From a bacterium (GTDB taxonomy: Bacteria > Patescibacteriota > Saccharimonadia > Saccharimonadales > UBA4665): a DNA stretch of 64,000 nucleotides. The stretch is taken from NCBI GenBank assembly GCA_021811625.1, contig JAJZNU010000005.1, positions 99,365 to 163,364 of the forward strand, written 5' to 3'. The notes under the pieces are model-generated. The model saw only the letters and a list, made by a program, of their open reading frames with translations. It had not been told where the DNA came from and did not search any database. Shown here piece by piece: positions 35,582 to 44,073 of this stretch (positions within the stretch are counted from its first letter, which is position 1; each line of letters opens with the position of its first letter). Both the position numbers and the translations under genes were made by a program.

Positions 35582-36691
35582 ATGAAAAGAATAGTCACAA
35601 CCAAATACGACGTTCGTAGCAAGCTTGAGAGGGTGTTTAAGCACGACCTACTGCTAGCTCTTGTCATCGGTATAACAATAATTTTCGTCGGTGCTGGTCT
35701 AGGTTACGAAAATAATAAGGTCGTACTGGTTAACCCGCTGCCATTGACGCACTATATGTCAAAAAACCCCGGTGGGCTCAGCTTTTTAGCTAATTGGGAT
35801 GGAGCAAACTACCTGGCGATCGCTTCACATGGTTACGTTTCTGCGAACCAAACAAATTTCTTCCCCTTATATCCCATGCTTATCTACCTTTTCCATTTTA
35901 TATTGTTTTCTCCCCTTTATTCAGCGTTAATAATTTCCTGGGTCAGCTTGGTTGGAGCCGTATTTTTCTATATCAAGATCTCCGGTCGTTTGTTCAATGT
36001 CAAAGGCGCCAGCGAAAAACTGCGGGCTGCGCTCGTGTTCATACTTTTCCCGCCGGCAATTTGGTTATTAGCGGCGTACACCGAAAGCCTGTTTGCATTT
36101 TTGGCCCTCGGCGCAATTTATTTCTCTCTCTCAAAACGCTATCTCTTGGCTGGACTAATGCTGATGCTAGCCAACGCCGCCCACGTTGATGGAGTGTTCG
36201 TCCTGGCTTTAGTAGCGATGATTATGATCGAGGAGCGGGCCGGGTGGTGGCGAATTCTGGCAACAGGCGTTACCGGGTTCTTAGGTCTGGCCGGTTATAT
36301 GCTTTACTTATCGGCCCGTTACCGTAATCCGCTATCGTTTGTCACTGCCCAACGCCAACACGGCTGGCTGGAGCATTCGCTGGGTAGCTTAGCGGGTGAT
36401 TTCAGTTTTGTGCACTTATTGTTTTTATTGCTGCTGATTGCCGGTGCGATATATTGGTGGAAAAAGCGGAAAAGCTTTTCAATTTATTGTTTATTGTTCG
36501 TCCTCGTACCGTTGGTGGGCGGTCAATTTGGGGGGTTTGAGCGTTATTGCTTGATGGCCTTTCCTGTCCCGCTAATGCTTTATTCATTTTTCCGCCAAAA
36601 AACCACCGCCTACAGCATTATTATTGCTATCAGTGCTATCTTCTGGACTTATTTCCTGTTCCAGTTCAGCGGCGGATATATTGGCGGCTGA
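35582..36691 (+). CDS. PIG-V-like membrane mannosyltransferase
   Basis: A 369-residue polytopic protein with about nine membrane helices. The signature WDGANYLAIASHGY followed by NFFPLYPMLIYLF is that of the PIG-V/GPI-mannosyltransferase 2-like family, which uses polyprenyl-phosphate sugars outside the membrane. A later FGGFERYCLMAFP is also typical. The polyprenyl-phosphate glycosyltransferase at 37237 could make its donor. The ATG is in AAAACATATG without a ribosome binding site. Confidence 0.8.
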   Translation: MKRIVTTKYDVRSKLERVFKHDLLLALVIGITIIFVGAGLGYENNKVVLVNPLPLTHYMSKNPGGLSFLANWDGANYLAIASHGYVSANQTNFFPLYPMLIYLFHFILFSPLYSALIISWVSLVGAVFFYIKISGRLFNVKGASEKLRAALVFILFPPAIWLLAAYTESLFAFLALGAIYFSLSKRYLLAGLMLMLANAAHVDGVFVLALVAMIMIEERAGWWRILATGVTGFLGLAGYMLYLSARYRNPLSFVTAQRQHGWLEHSLGSLAGDFSFVHLLFLLLLIAGAIYWWKKRKSFSIYCLLFVLVPLVGGQFGGFERYCLMAFPVPLMLYSFFRQKTTAYSIIIAISAIFWTYFLFQFSGGYIGG

Positions 36692-36720
36692 TTTTTTAGG
36701 TGTATGTTTTAATTAGTGGT

Positions 36721-37089
36721 ATGTATACAGTCAGCCGCGAGCAGTTTGAATCTTTAGTAAACGAGGGCATTGAAGCTTTGCCGATACTCTACCGCGAGCG
36801 GATGGAGAATGTGGCGATAATCGCCGAAGACCAACCCTCCCCTCAGCAACGCGAAAGACTTAAACTGCGGGGCGACCAAACTCTCCTCGGGCTCTACGAG
36901 GGGGTGCCATTGAGCGCCCGTGGCGGCCAGGTCAAGTTACTGCCGGATAAAATAACATTGTTTAAAATACCGCTCGAAGCATCCAGCAACGGCCTTGACG
37001 AGCTAAAGGAAAACATTCGTCATACTATTTGGCACGAAACAGCGCACTATTTCGGATTGGGTCATCAGCGAATTCACGAACTGGAATGA
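36721..37089 (+). CDS. Small metallopeptidase-like protein (HExxHxxGxxH)
   Basis: About 122 residues from ATG 36721. The C-terminal zinc motif HETAHYFGLGH gives the full extended metzincin-like HExxHxxGxxH. The family (possibly metallopeptidase, DUF1025-type zincin) is widespread and soluble, but substrates are unknown. MYTVSREQFESLVNEGIEALP is the usual N-terminus, so the upstream GTG at 36700 is probably not used. Confidence 0.85.
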   Translation: MYTVSREQFESLVNEGIEALPILYRERMENVAIIAEDQPSPQQRERLKLRGDQTLLGLYEGVPLSARGGQVKLLPDKITLFKIPLEASSNGLDELKENIRHTIWHETAHYFGLGHQRIHELE

Positions 37090-37184
37090 CCGATATATCT
37101 TAGTTTCTTCCGGCTAATAAGCAGTATTTAAGATATAATATTTTTGATGTAGTGTCTAATTTAAAACCGGTTGCCTGGTGGGGG

Positions 37185-37190
37185 TATAAT
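37185..37190 (+). promoter_or_regulatory. -10 box before the GT2 gene
   Basis: TATAAT at 37185-37190, with a weak -35 (TTAAAA at 37161-37166, 18 nt spacing), would give a leader of about 40 nt. That leader contains TAGGAGGTG seven nucleotides before the TTG start at 37237. Confidence 0.5.
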
Positions 37191-37236
37191 CTAGTGGTAA
37201 CCGATATATAACTATTGCCTTGATAGGAGGTGTGTT

Positions 37237-38199
37237 TTGAAGCTTGTAATTATGATTCCCTGTCTTAACGAAGAGGCGACCTTGCCGATAGTTTTAAAAT
37301 CCATCCCCAAAAAGATTGCCGGCATAGACAAAATCGAGATTCTGATTATCGACGACGGATCTAGCGACAACACCGTCAAGGTAGCTAAGAAACTTGGCGT
37401 TAAGTATTTCCTCATCCATAACCGCAACCAGGGGCTAAGCCGGGCCTTCCGCCATGGATTGTTCCGTTCTCTTGAAATGGGTGCTGACATTATTGTCCTG
37501 ACCGATGCCGATAACCAATATAAACAGGAAAGGATTCCTGAACTTATTAAACCGATTCTCGATGACAAAGCCGACCTGGTTATCGCTGACAGAAAAACGC
37601 AGACAATCGCGCACTTTTCCGCCACCAAGAAATTCTACCAACGAACCGGTACGTGGATACTTAACAAAGCAGCCGGCACTAACGTCCCCGACGCTGTCAG
37701 CGGGTTTCGGGCTTATACCCGTGAAGCCGCTCTGCAGCTTAACCCGATTGCCGATTACAGCTGGGCTACTGAGACGACCATTCAGGCTTCGCAGAAAAAA
37801 CAGCGGATCGCTATCGTGCCGATACCGACAAATCCGAAACTGCGGGAATCGAGACAGTTTAAATCATCCTGGCAACATGTCCGACGTTCAAGTATCACAA
37901 TTATCCGGGCGTTCATTATGTACAAACCATATACCGTATTTATGAGCTTTGGAACCTTTTTCCTGGCACTCGGATTGATACCCTTCGTCCATTTTCTGTA
38001 CCTGACATTTACGACGCACTCGGCTTACGGACCCCACCACCTACAGTCGCTTATTAGCGGCACCGTTCTGCTCATAGCCTCTTTTATTTCCTATACTCTG
38101 GGAGTAATCGCCGATCTTATTCGTATTAATCGTTTACTGATCGAGGAAACACTCGAAATAACTAAGCGAAATCACCTGAAAAGTCTTGGCAGGAAATAA
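37237..38199 (+). CDS. Polyprenyl-phosphate glycosyltransferase, GT2 (DPM1-like)
   Basis: A 320-residue GT2 enzyme: MIPCLNEEATLPIVL, IIDDGSSDNTVKVA, NQGLSRAFRHGL and the metal-binding LTDADNQY, followed by two C-terminal membrane helices (about 225-250 and 265-290). It likely loads mannose or another sugar onto polyprenyl phosphate. The start is TTG, fixed by a strong AGGAGG site 7 nt upstream. The flanking PIG-V-like and other membrane transferases are probable users of its product. Confidence 0.88.
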   Translation: MKLVIMIPCLNEEATLPIVLKSIPKKIAGIDKIEILIIDDGSSDNTVKVAKKLGVKYFLIHNRNQGLSRAFRHGLFRSLEMGADIIVLTDADNQYKQERIPELIKPILDDKADLVIADRKTQTIAHFSATKKFYQRTGTWILNKAAGTNVPDAVSGFRAYTREAALQLNPIADYSWATETTIQASQKKQRIAIVPIPTNPKLRESRQFKSSWQHVRRSSITIIRAFIMYKPYTVFMSFGTFFLALGLIPFVHFLYLTFTTHSAYGPHHLQSLISGTVLLIASFISYTLGVIADLIRINRLLIEETLEITKRNHLKSLGRK

Positions 38200-38214
38200 A
38201 ATCGGTTAAGTTCT

Positions 38215-39795
38215 TCAGTTAAAAAACCAACGCTTCGTGTGATAATACTTTGATCCAACAATTAGGACCGGTCGAGTAATTTTCCTGGCAGTATCGTTAA
38301 CTTTGATAACTACGCTGTCGGGCCAGTCCCAAGTCGAGTCGCTACGCGATAAGAACGTCAGAAAACCACCACCCTCCAGAAATAAGACTGCCGCTAACAT
38401 AGCAAATGCTGCTTTCCTGACCGGGCGGCGTCTTAGCGCTAAAGAAAATCCCCGCCCGACGATGGCGACCGCCAAAAGCATAATTGGAAGGAGATATCGT
38501 CCGTTCATGGTTACTAAAACATCGGTGTACTTATACTGAGCGTAGCCGTCTATCCAAAGTGCTACCACGTAAAATCCGACGACCAAACTGAAGAATACCA
38601 GGTAAGGGTTGCCTTTAAAGATACGCTTTCGCCAAAAAATGACGGCCGCTATACCAAGGATACCAATGATAAACGCTGCGGCAGCCGGTAACGGTAAGGG
38701 GGGATAGTTTTTGTATCCATGGGCGGCCCCGTTGATCGCAAAGAATAGTCGATACCACATCCAGTAGGCCCACGACCCGAGATAAGAGACCGGGTTTTCG
38801 TATTTCACCGGCGTAGGGGACTTCAGCACTCTTTGGTGGCGCTCGAAGTCGGCTTTCCATGGCGAGTAGGTTTCGCACGATTTAACGCTGACGATTTGAG
38901 AGCAATCGGGCGTAAAAGTGTGGTACCTTACCAGGTTGTAACCGTCGCGTTGCGCAAACAGTCCGATGCCGATTACCAAAAGAATACCTAGAAGAAGACG
39001 ATAAATTTTTGACTGTTCTCGCCAGCTAGTACGAATCATCTTGGCAAATTCATGAGGCGCTCGGCGATGATAAGTCCTGATAATACTAATGAGAATAAAG
39101 ACGAACGCCCCGGCAAATATGGGAGCAAAAGCATATTTGACTTGGGTTCCTAACAGGCCGAGAGCTAAGAAGAAAACGATTGTCGCTAGTGAAATATGAT
39201 GGTTTTTTATCTCATCGTAGAGGCGATAGGTAAGCAGACACATTCCGGCAGTCAACGGAAATACCAAATCGTCATAGTTGACATGGGCGGCCAGCTGCGG
39301 AACTATCGGGATGAGAATAAACAAGAAGATACTTATATTGGCTAAGGCGGCGGAGATTTTAGCTCGTCTTAGGACCTTTTTGAAGAGAATTAGCCCTAAG
39401 GCGAAGAGAGCGATATCGATAAGACGCATGGCAATCACCTGGCCCGTCTGGCTGTGGATGATTAAGGATACCAGGCGATACGGAAAACTCATCAAATAGT
39501 GATACAAGTAGGAAGGATCGCGCGCCACCGCCCCGTAAGCATCCGCACCGGGAGGCTGGTGACTTAAAAACGGCAGCCAATAATGTGAGTACGTTTTGAT
39601 AAGTCCGAAGTGATAATCTTCATCAAACGCTTGAGGATAGTCGGCCGATAGAGCAATCCAAATAGATTCAAAAACAAAAAAGGCTATAGTCCAAACAAAA
39701 AACCGGCTGGAACCGAGCCATGTTTTAATTCTGTCGGCGTAGTGTTTCATCGCATCGCTTCTGCTCATCAATCGCTTTATTATAACGTATGGCAT
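38215..39795 (-). CDS. Large polytopic membrane protein, probable GT-C glycosyltransferase
   Basis: Up to 526 residues with about 11-12 membrane helices. An acidic first loop (DEDYHFGLIKTYSHYW) and a late MNGRYLLPIMLLAVAI recall GT39/DUF2142-type membrane glycosyltransferases, whose catalytic acidic residues lie in the first outer loop. The sugar and acceptor are unknown. Translation may begin at 39750 (MKHYADRIK) rather than 39795. It converges on the GT2 gene with a 15-nt gap. Confidence 0.7.
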   Translation of the reverse strand: MPYVIIKRLMSRSDAMKHYADRIKTWLGSSRFFVWTIAFFVFESIWIALSADYPQAFDEDYHFGLIKTYSHYWLPFLSHQPPGADAYGAVARDPSYLYHYLMSFPYRLVSLIIHSQTGQVIAMRLIDIALFALGLILFKKVLRRAKISAALANISIFLFILIPIVPQLAAHVNYDDLVFPLTAGMCLLTYRLYDEIKNHHISLATIVFFLALGLLGTQVKYAFAPIFAGAFVFILISIIRTYHRRAPHEFAKMIRTSWREQSKIYRLLLGILLVIGIGLFAQRDGYNLVRYHTFTPDCSQIVSVKSCETYSPWKADFERHQRVLKSPTPVKYENPVSYLGSWAYWMWYRLFFAINGAAHGYKNYPPLPLPAAAAFIIGILGIAAVIFWRKRIFKGNPYLVFFSLVVGFYVVALWIDGYAQYKYTDVLVTMNGRYLLPIMLLAVAIVGRGFSLALRRRPVRKAAFAMLAAVLFLEGGGFLTFLSRSDSTWDWPDSVVIKVNDTARKITRPVLIVGSKYYHTKRWFFN

Positions 39796-39859
39796 GATAA
39801 GCCTTATTAGGTGGTCTGGCTCTTAGTACAGCTAAACTTCAGCTTCGACGAGTGTATAA

Positions 39860-40756
39860 TTGAGTGTTAAAGCAACAATCATGATAAATAGGCATCGGAA
39901 TGCAATCGGTTTGGCCCTGGTACTGCTGACCATAGCAATTTTTGCCTATTATATTTCCGGCCACACCTATCTGCTTACCAAACTCGGCGACACCTCCTTG
40001 CTGACGATCGTCATTGTATTTCTTCTCTACCTTGGTTGGTTCGCATCGCTTGTTATGATCGTGGCGGCTACGCTAAATCTGTGTCGGATAAGGTTGTCGT
40101 TGTCGGAAAACAGCTTACTGAATGCCTATTCAACTCTGGTTAATTTTTTTGTGCCCGGTCAAAGCGGCCCGTTGATGCGCGGAGCATATTTAAAAAAACG
40201 CCACAACCTAAGTATTAAGAAGTACGTTTTCGCATCCCTGCTCTACTTCGCTTTCTACGCATTCGTTAGTGCGGCCATGTTACTAGTTTTCTCGCGGCCA
40301 TGGTGGCAGACCTTCCTGGGAATCACCGCGTCTTTAGTGCTCGGTATTGCAGTTCTAAAGATATACCGGCAGCGCAAAAAAGTCGAAGAGATGTCGATCG
40401 ATTGGAGTCTTTCAAAGCTTTCTCTTCTGATGCTGGCTACCTGTCTCCAGGCGGTCTTTCAAGTTGCCATCTACGCCGTGGAATTACACAGCGTCAATAG
40501 CCAGATTCATCTCACTCAGGCCATTACTTACACCGGTGCGGCTAATTTCGCATTGTTCGTTGCTTTAACACCTGGAGGGATAGGCATACGGGAGTCGTTT
40601 CTTCTATTCAGCCGTCATTTGCACCACGTCTCCAGTGCTAACATCGTGGCCGCGAGCGTCATCGATCGTTCGGTATTTTTATTATTTTTGGCGTTGCTAT
40701 TTATACTGACACTAGCCTTTCATGCCCGTGATCGTTTCCGGGTGAAAGCTACCTAA
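39860..40756 (+). CDS. Flippase-like membrane protein (LPG synthase TM family, UPF0104)
   Basis: A 298-residue protein with about eight membrane helices and the family signatures NFFVPGQSGPLMRGAYLKK and ALTPGGIGIRESFLLFSR. Relatives are the membrane half of lysylphosphatidylglycerol synthases and stand-alone proteins often near glycosyltransferases. A role in moving or using lipid-linked sugars is likely but unproven. The start is uncertain (MSVKATIMINR from 39860 or the ATG at 39881). A perfect palindrome covers the stop codon. Confidence 0.82.
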   Translation: MSVKATIMINRHRNAIGLALVLLTIAIFAYYISGHTYLLTKLGDTSLLTIVIVFLLYLGWFASLVMIVAATLNLCRIRLSLSENSLLNAYSTLVNFFVPGQSGPLMRGAYLKKRHNLSIKKYVFASLLYFAFYAFVSAAMLLVFSRPWWQTFLGITASLVLGIAVLKIYRQRKKVEEMSIDWSLSKLSLLMLATCLQAVFQVAIYAVELHSVNSQIHLTQAITYTGAANFALFVALTPGGIGIRESFLLFSRHLHHVSSANIVAASVIDRSVFLLFLALLFILTLAFHARDRFRVKAT

Positions 40757-40772
40757 ATTAATTTAGGTAGCT
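40747..40772 (+). terminator. Perfect 26-nt palindrome, terminator of the flippase-like gene
   Basis: AGCTACCTAAATT is followed directly by its complement AATTTAGGTAGCT, then by the AT-rich tail AAATATATTTTTG. The stop codon of the flippase-like gene is inside the stem. A hairpin plus T-rich tail fits a rho-independent terminator, shared tightly with the promoter (TATAAT 40791-40796) of the next gene. Confidence 0.6.
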
Positions 40773-40809
40773 AAATATATTTTTGAGTGATATAATTATG
40801 GGCGAAGTA

Positions 40810-41616
40810 ATGGCACAAGAAATGATTGCTGCCAGCAGCCTCGTCAAAAGGTTTGGTGAGGTCACGGCGGTAGACAATATCAGTTTTAAGGTCAAAAAGG
40901 GTGAGATATTCGCCTTTTTAGGACCAAATGGAGCCGGCAAATCGACGACGATTAAAATGCTGACTACTTTGTTGCAGCCAACGTCCGGCGAAATCACCAT
41001 GGACGGATTTAACGTCGTCCACCAGCAGGAACAAGCACGCAAAGCGTTCGGGATTGTGTTTCAGGATCCAAGCGTCGACGATGAGCTAACGGCTAAAGAG
41101 AATATGTGGCTACATGCCGTTCTATACGGGGTTCCCAGAGCTGAGATTGACGGCCGAATAGAGGAACTTCTCGGTTTAGTGGAGCTCTGGGATCGACGAA
41201 ATTCTCGGGTCAAAACGTTTTCCGGAGGCATGAAACGACGATTGGAAATTGCCCGCGGGCTGCTGCACCACCCTACTATATTGTTCCTTGATGAGCCAAC
41301 GCTGGGTTTGGATACGCAGACCAGAAATCTGTTGTGGAACTACGTCAAGAGCCTCAATAAGTCGCAGACCATGACAATTTTCTTCACCACCCATTACCTT
41401 GAAGAGGCGGAAAACATCGCCGATAACATTGCCATCATCGATCATGGCAAGATTATCGCCACCGGCACAGCCAGCGCGCTCATGAAACAAACCAAAACTA
41501 AATCGCTAGAGGCGGCTTACCTAAAACTAACCGGCAAGGAGCTCCGCGACGAAGCGGCCAGCGGTACCGAGCGTCTTAAGTTGCGCTACCGGGCTAGAGG
41601 GGGAGGATTCAGGTAA
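40810..41616 (+). CDS. ABC transporter ATP-binding protein (DrrA-like)
   Basis: About 268 residues from ATG 40810. Walker A is GPNGAGKST, then the Q-loop in VFQDPSVDDELT, signature FSGGMKRRLEIARGL, Walker B ILFLDEPTLGLD and the H-loop TTHYLEEAE. It belongs to the DrrA/ABC-2 class that powers drug or polysaccharide exporters. Upstream ATGs (40783, 40798) are inside or touching the -10 box TATAAT at 40791-40796, so they are probably not used. The permease start overlaps its stop by 1 nt. Confidence 0.92.
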   Translation: MAQEMIAASSLVKRFGEVTAVDNISFKVKKGEIFAFLGPNGAGKSTTIKMLTTLLQPTSGEITMDGFNVVHQQEQARKAFGIVFQDPSVDDELTAKENMWLHAVLYGVPRAEIDGRIEELLGLVELWDRRNSRVKTFSGGMKRRLEIARGLLHHPTILFLDEPTLGLDTQTRNLLWNYVKSLNKSQTMTIFFTTHYLEEAENIADNIAIIDHGKIIATGTASALMKQTKTKSLEAAYLKLTGKELRDEAASGTERLKLRYRARGGGFR

Positions 41617-42362
41617 TGAGAGTCGTATATGCACTTTGGTTGAGACAAATTAAACGATACACTCGGGCACGGTCACGGATTATTGGTGCTATTGGCCAAC
41701 CGCTGCTGTTCCTGCTAGCTATGGGCTACGGCTTGGGGTCGGTCTTTAAGAAGGCTGGCGGCGGAAACTACATGCACTTCTTGGTGCCCGGCATTATGGC
41801 TCAGACCGTTTTATTCTCAGCCATGTTCTTCGGAATTAATATCATCTTCGACCGGCAGTTCGGTTTTTTGAAAGAGACTTTGGTGACCCCGGTGTCCAGA
41901 CTAAAGATTATGCTTGGCAGCGCTCTAGGCGGAGCCACCACATCACTTTTGCAGGGATTATTAGTGTTTGTCATATCGCTCGGTATCGGGTTCCGTCCCT
42001 ATAACTGGGCTATGTTAGCGGTGGTTATCCTCATTCTTGGTTTGTTAGCCACGGCTCTAACCAGCTTCAGCTCGGGAGTAGGCGCTTTTGTTAACGACTT
42101 CCAGGGGTTCCAAGCCATCAACCAATTCCTGATATTGCCTCTGTACTTCCTCTCGGGGGCCCTCTACCCGCTTAATAACGTGCCTACGGTACTGCGCATT
42201 ATTGCCGATATAAACCCCATAAGCTATGTTGTCGATGCTCTGAGGGCTGCTTTAATCAACCAATCGCACTACGGATACACTAAGGATTTTCTGGTGCTTG
42301 GTATTACCGTGGTGATTATGGTGCTGTTTGGCGTATACCGGTTCCGTCGTATCGAGGCCTGA
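41616..42362 (+). CDS. ABC-2 type permease (DrrB-like)
   Basis: A 248-residue membrane protein with six helices and the ABC-2 pattern (FLKETLVTPVSRLKIMLGSALGG in the coupling-helix region, and LPLYFLSGALYPLNNVP before the last helix). It forms an exporter with the ATPase before it, from which it is translated by a 1-nt stop/start overlap. The substrate cannot be told from the sequence. The stop codon is 2 nt from the end of the converging sodX-like gene. Confidence 0.9.
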   Translation: MRVVYALWLRQIKRYTRARSRIIGAIGQPLLFLLAMGYGLGSVFKKAGGGNYMHFLVPGIMAQTVLFSAMFFGINIIFDRQFGFLKETLVTPVSRLKIMLGSALGGATTSLLQGLLVFVISLGIGFRPYNWAMLAVVILILGLLATALTSFSSGVGAFVNDFQGFQAINQFLILPLYFLSGALYPLNNVPTVLRIIADINPISYVVDALRAALINQSHYGYTKDFLVLGITVVIMVLFGVYRFRRIEA

Positions 42363-42364
42363 TC

Positions 42365-42715
42365 CTAGACCCGTGGCCAGATAAGTTTACCGACCACTGC
42401 CTCTTTAGTGAGCCAACCAAAATCCCGGCTGTCGCGGCTGGATTTACGGTTATCTCCCTCCACGTATATTCGGCCGTTTTTAACCCGGGTTACCCTTTTG
42501 ATTTTTTCTAGTCCGTCATGCCGCACGATTACCACCGCCCCCGGTGTCAGATCGCCGTAGACCGTCCCCGCTAAAACTATTCTATTTGGCTCCAGAGCCG
42601 GTGCCATGCTGATCCCTACGACGCGGCGAACGAATACTCTAGGCAGCTTCGGCTTCCATGTTCTTGCGGACGGCTTGGTAATCATATCCCTCTTTGGTTT
42701 TAGCAAAAAGTTCAC
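42365..42715 (-). CDS. sodX: Nickel superoxide dismutase maturation protease (S26 family)
   Basis: Up to 116 residues of a compact S26 signal-peptidase-like protein. The catalytic serine is in VVGISMAPAL, the lysine in LEKIKRVTRV, and the conserved GDNRKSSRDSRDFGWL follows. It sits directly downstream of sodN, the arrangement seen for the protease that removes the Ni-SOD leader so that His1 and Cys2 can bind nickel. No membrane helix is seen. The true start is unclear: ATG 42715 and 42685 both lie inside sodN, and a non-ATG start after the sodN stop is possible. Confidence 0.85.
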   Translation of the reverse strand: MNFLLKPKRDMITKPSARTWKPKLPRVFVRRVVGISMAPALEPNRIVLAGTVYGDLTPGAVVIVRHDGLEKIKRVTRVKNGRIYVEGDNRKSSRDSRDFGWLTKEAVVGKLIWPRV

Positions 42716-43070
42716 CTACCTCATCAACTAGGTTGATCAGCTTTTGGGCATCATCAGGGTTCATTGACTTTTTGGCCTCTCCGGCAGCTTTGGTTGCCCG
42801 CCAAATTAGATCATGCAGTTCCGGGAATTTTTCAGCATGCTCAGACTTAAAGTAGTCAGTCCATAGCACCCAAAGGTGTCGTTTGCACAGCTCAGCCCGT
42901 TTTTCTTTAATAATCACCGCTCGTTGTTTGAATACCGGATCGTCCGAAGCCTGGTATTTCTTGCAGGCATTGTAAACGCTTTGTGCCTCAATCCTGGCTT
43001 GTGCCGGGTCATAGACGCCACACATCAAATCACAATGTGCATATACGGGTTTTATAATATTCAATCTCAT
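42639..43070 (-). CDS. sodN: Nickel superoxide dismutase
   Basis: A 143-residue protein, close to the usual Ni-SOD precursor length, that dismutates superoxide. The leader MRLNIIKPVYA precedes HCDLMCGVYDPAQARIEA, the nickel hook: His1, Cys2 and Cys6 of the mature protein are present. The usual Pro5 of the hook is Met here. The rest is a four-helix bundle (helices at about 27-60, 68-90, 95-118 and 122-140). An AGGAGGG ribosome binding site precedes the ATG. The overlapping protease gene would cut between A11 and H12. Confidence 0.93.
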   Translation of the reverse strand: MRLNIIKPVYAHCDLMCGVYDPAQARIEAQSVYNACKKYQASDDPVFKQRAVIIKEKRAELCKRHLWVLWTDYFKSEHAEKFPELHDLIWRATKAAGEAKKSMNPDDAQKLINLVDEVGELFAKTKEGYDYQAVRKNMEAEAA

Positions 43071-43125
43071 TGTTGCCCTCCTATTAAATCTCTATGAAAT
43101 TATACCCTTAACACTGCGGTCCGGC

Positions 43126-44073
43126 CTAATGTTTTCGCCTTCGATATTCATTAATCTCGGTGATGGTAGCGGCGGTTGCTCCGTGTCCAAGTAGTCGAAT
43201 TTCGGTCCTTTTTATAGGCCGTATAGGCTGACGATTAGGATTGAGCACAACAGCCACACGGTCATCGAAAGTACCATTTATGCGGTCCACGATATACAGC
43301 TTAAGCTCCTCTCCGTTGAACTTCTCTTTACGGGCATTCATAAAGCCGCGCCTCGCCGCCGACGGAATGCTCCCCTTCGAAGCGTCGCTCGGTAGAAACT
43401 CCGCAGTAAAATTGCGCCAGGCAAATTTCGATTCAGCCTCTTTGCGTTTATCGTTGGCTCCATCATCGTTCAACTGATGCGTTATTCTTATTACTCGATC
43501 CAGGTAATTCTTCACGCTCTCCATGCCCATGTAGTATGGAAACGCCTGCATCGCAGTCTCAGTCCATTCCGGTTTATATTCTTTTATAAGCTTTTGCCAA
43601 TAACCTATCGATACACAAGCCTCTATACTAGCGGCAAGTAGCTCGGGATAATAATCCGGATCAAAGCCTAATCCGACACTGGATATTGACTCCAATAAAG
43701 CATTGCTGAGACCAAGCACAAGTTTTGGCGGTATGAATATATGTTCACCGGCTTTCATGCCTCCTTGACGCTCTCCGGGCGTGAAACTCGCTAGCAATAC
43801 ATAACGGACTCCGTCATCACGGCCCAATATCGTTTGATCCGAGATATTTAAGTCAATCCCTCTTATGGAACTATCTACGGCCAGCCTGGCCACCGAATCA
43901 AGTTGGCCGTCGACGCTAAACTTCGCCAACACTCCGTGGCGAGCATCTTCCGCTCCTCGTGTACAGCTACCAAACAATGATGCCTCGGGATTGTCATTGG
44001 GCAAAAATTCACTTATACCGGTTAGTGCCTGGGGGCTTTCCGTGTAAAAAAATATTCCTCGGGTTTCAGACAT
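43126..44073 (-). CDS. Hypothetical protein overlapping trmD, 315 aa
   Basis: A soluble 315-residue protein that I do not recognise. It has a possible alpha/beta front (MSETRGIFFYTESPQALTG), a helical middle (PELLAASIEACVSIGYWQKLIKEYKPEW), and a basic C-terminus ending EINEYRRRKH. There is no zinc motif, signal peptide or membrane helix. Its start overlaps the trmD stop by 8 nt, so it is translated with the tRNA methyltransferase operon. That suggests a housekeeping or RNA-linked role, but this is inference only. Confidence 0.65.
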   Translation of the reverse strand: MSETRGIFFYTESPQALTGISEFLPNDNPEASLFGSCTRGAEDARHGVLAKFSVDGQLDSVARLAVDSSIRGIDLNISDQTILGRDDGVRYVLLASFTPGERQGGMKAGEHIFIPPKLVLGLSNALLESISSVGLGFDPDYYPELLAASIEACVSIGYWQKLIKEYKPEWTETAMQAFPYYMGMESVKNYLDRVIRITHQLNDDGANDKRKEAESKFAWRNFTAEFLPSDASKGSIPSAARRGFMNARKEKFNGEELKLYIVDRINGTFDDRVAVVLNPNRQPIRPIKRTEIRLLGHGATAATITEINEYRRRKH

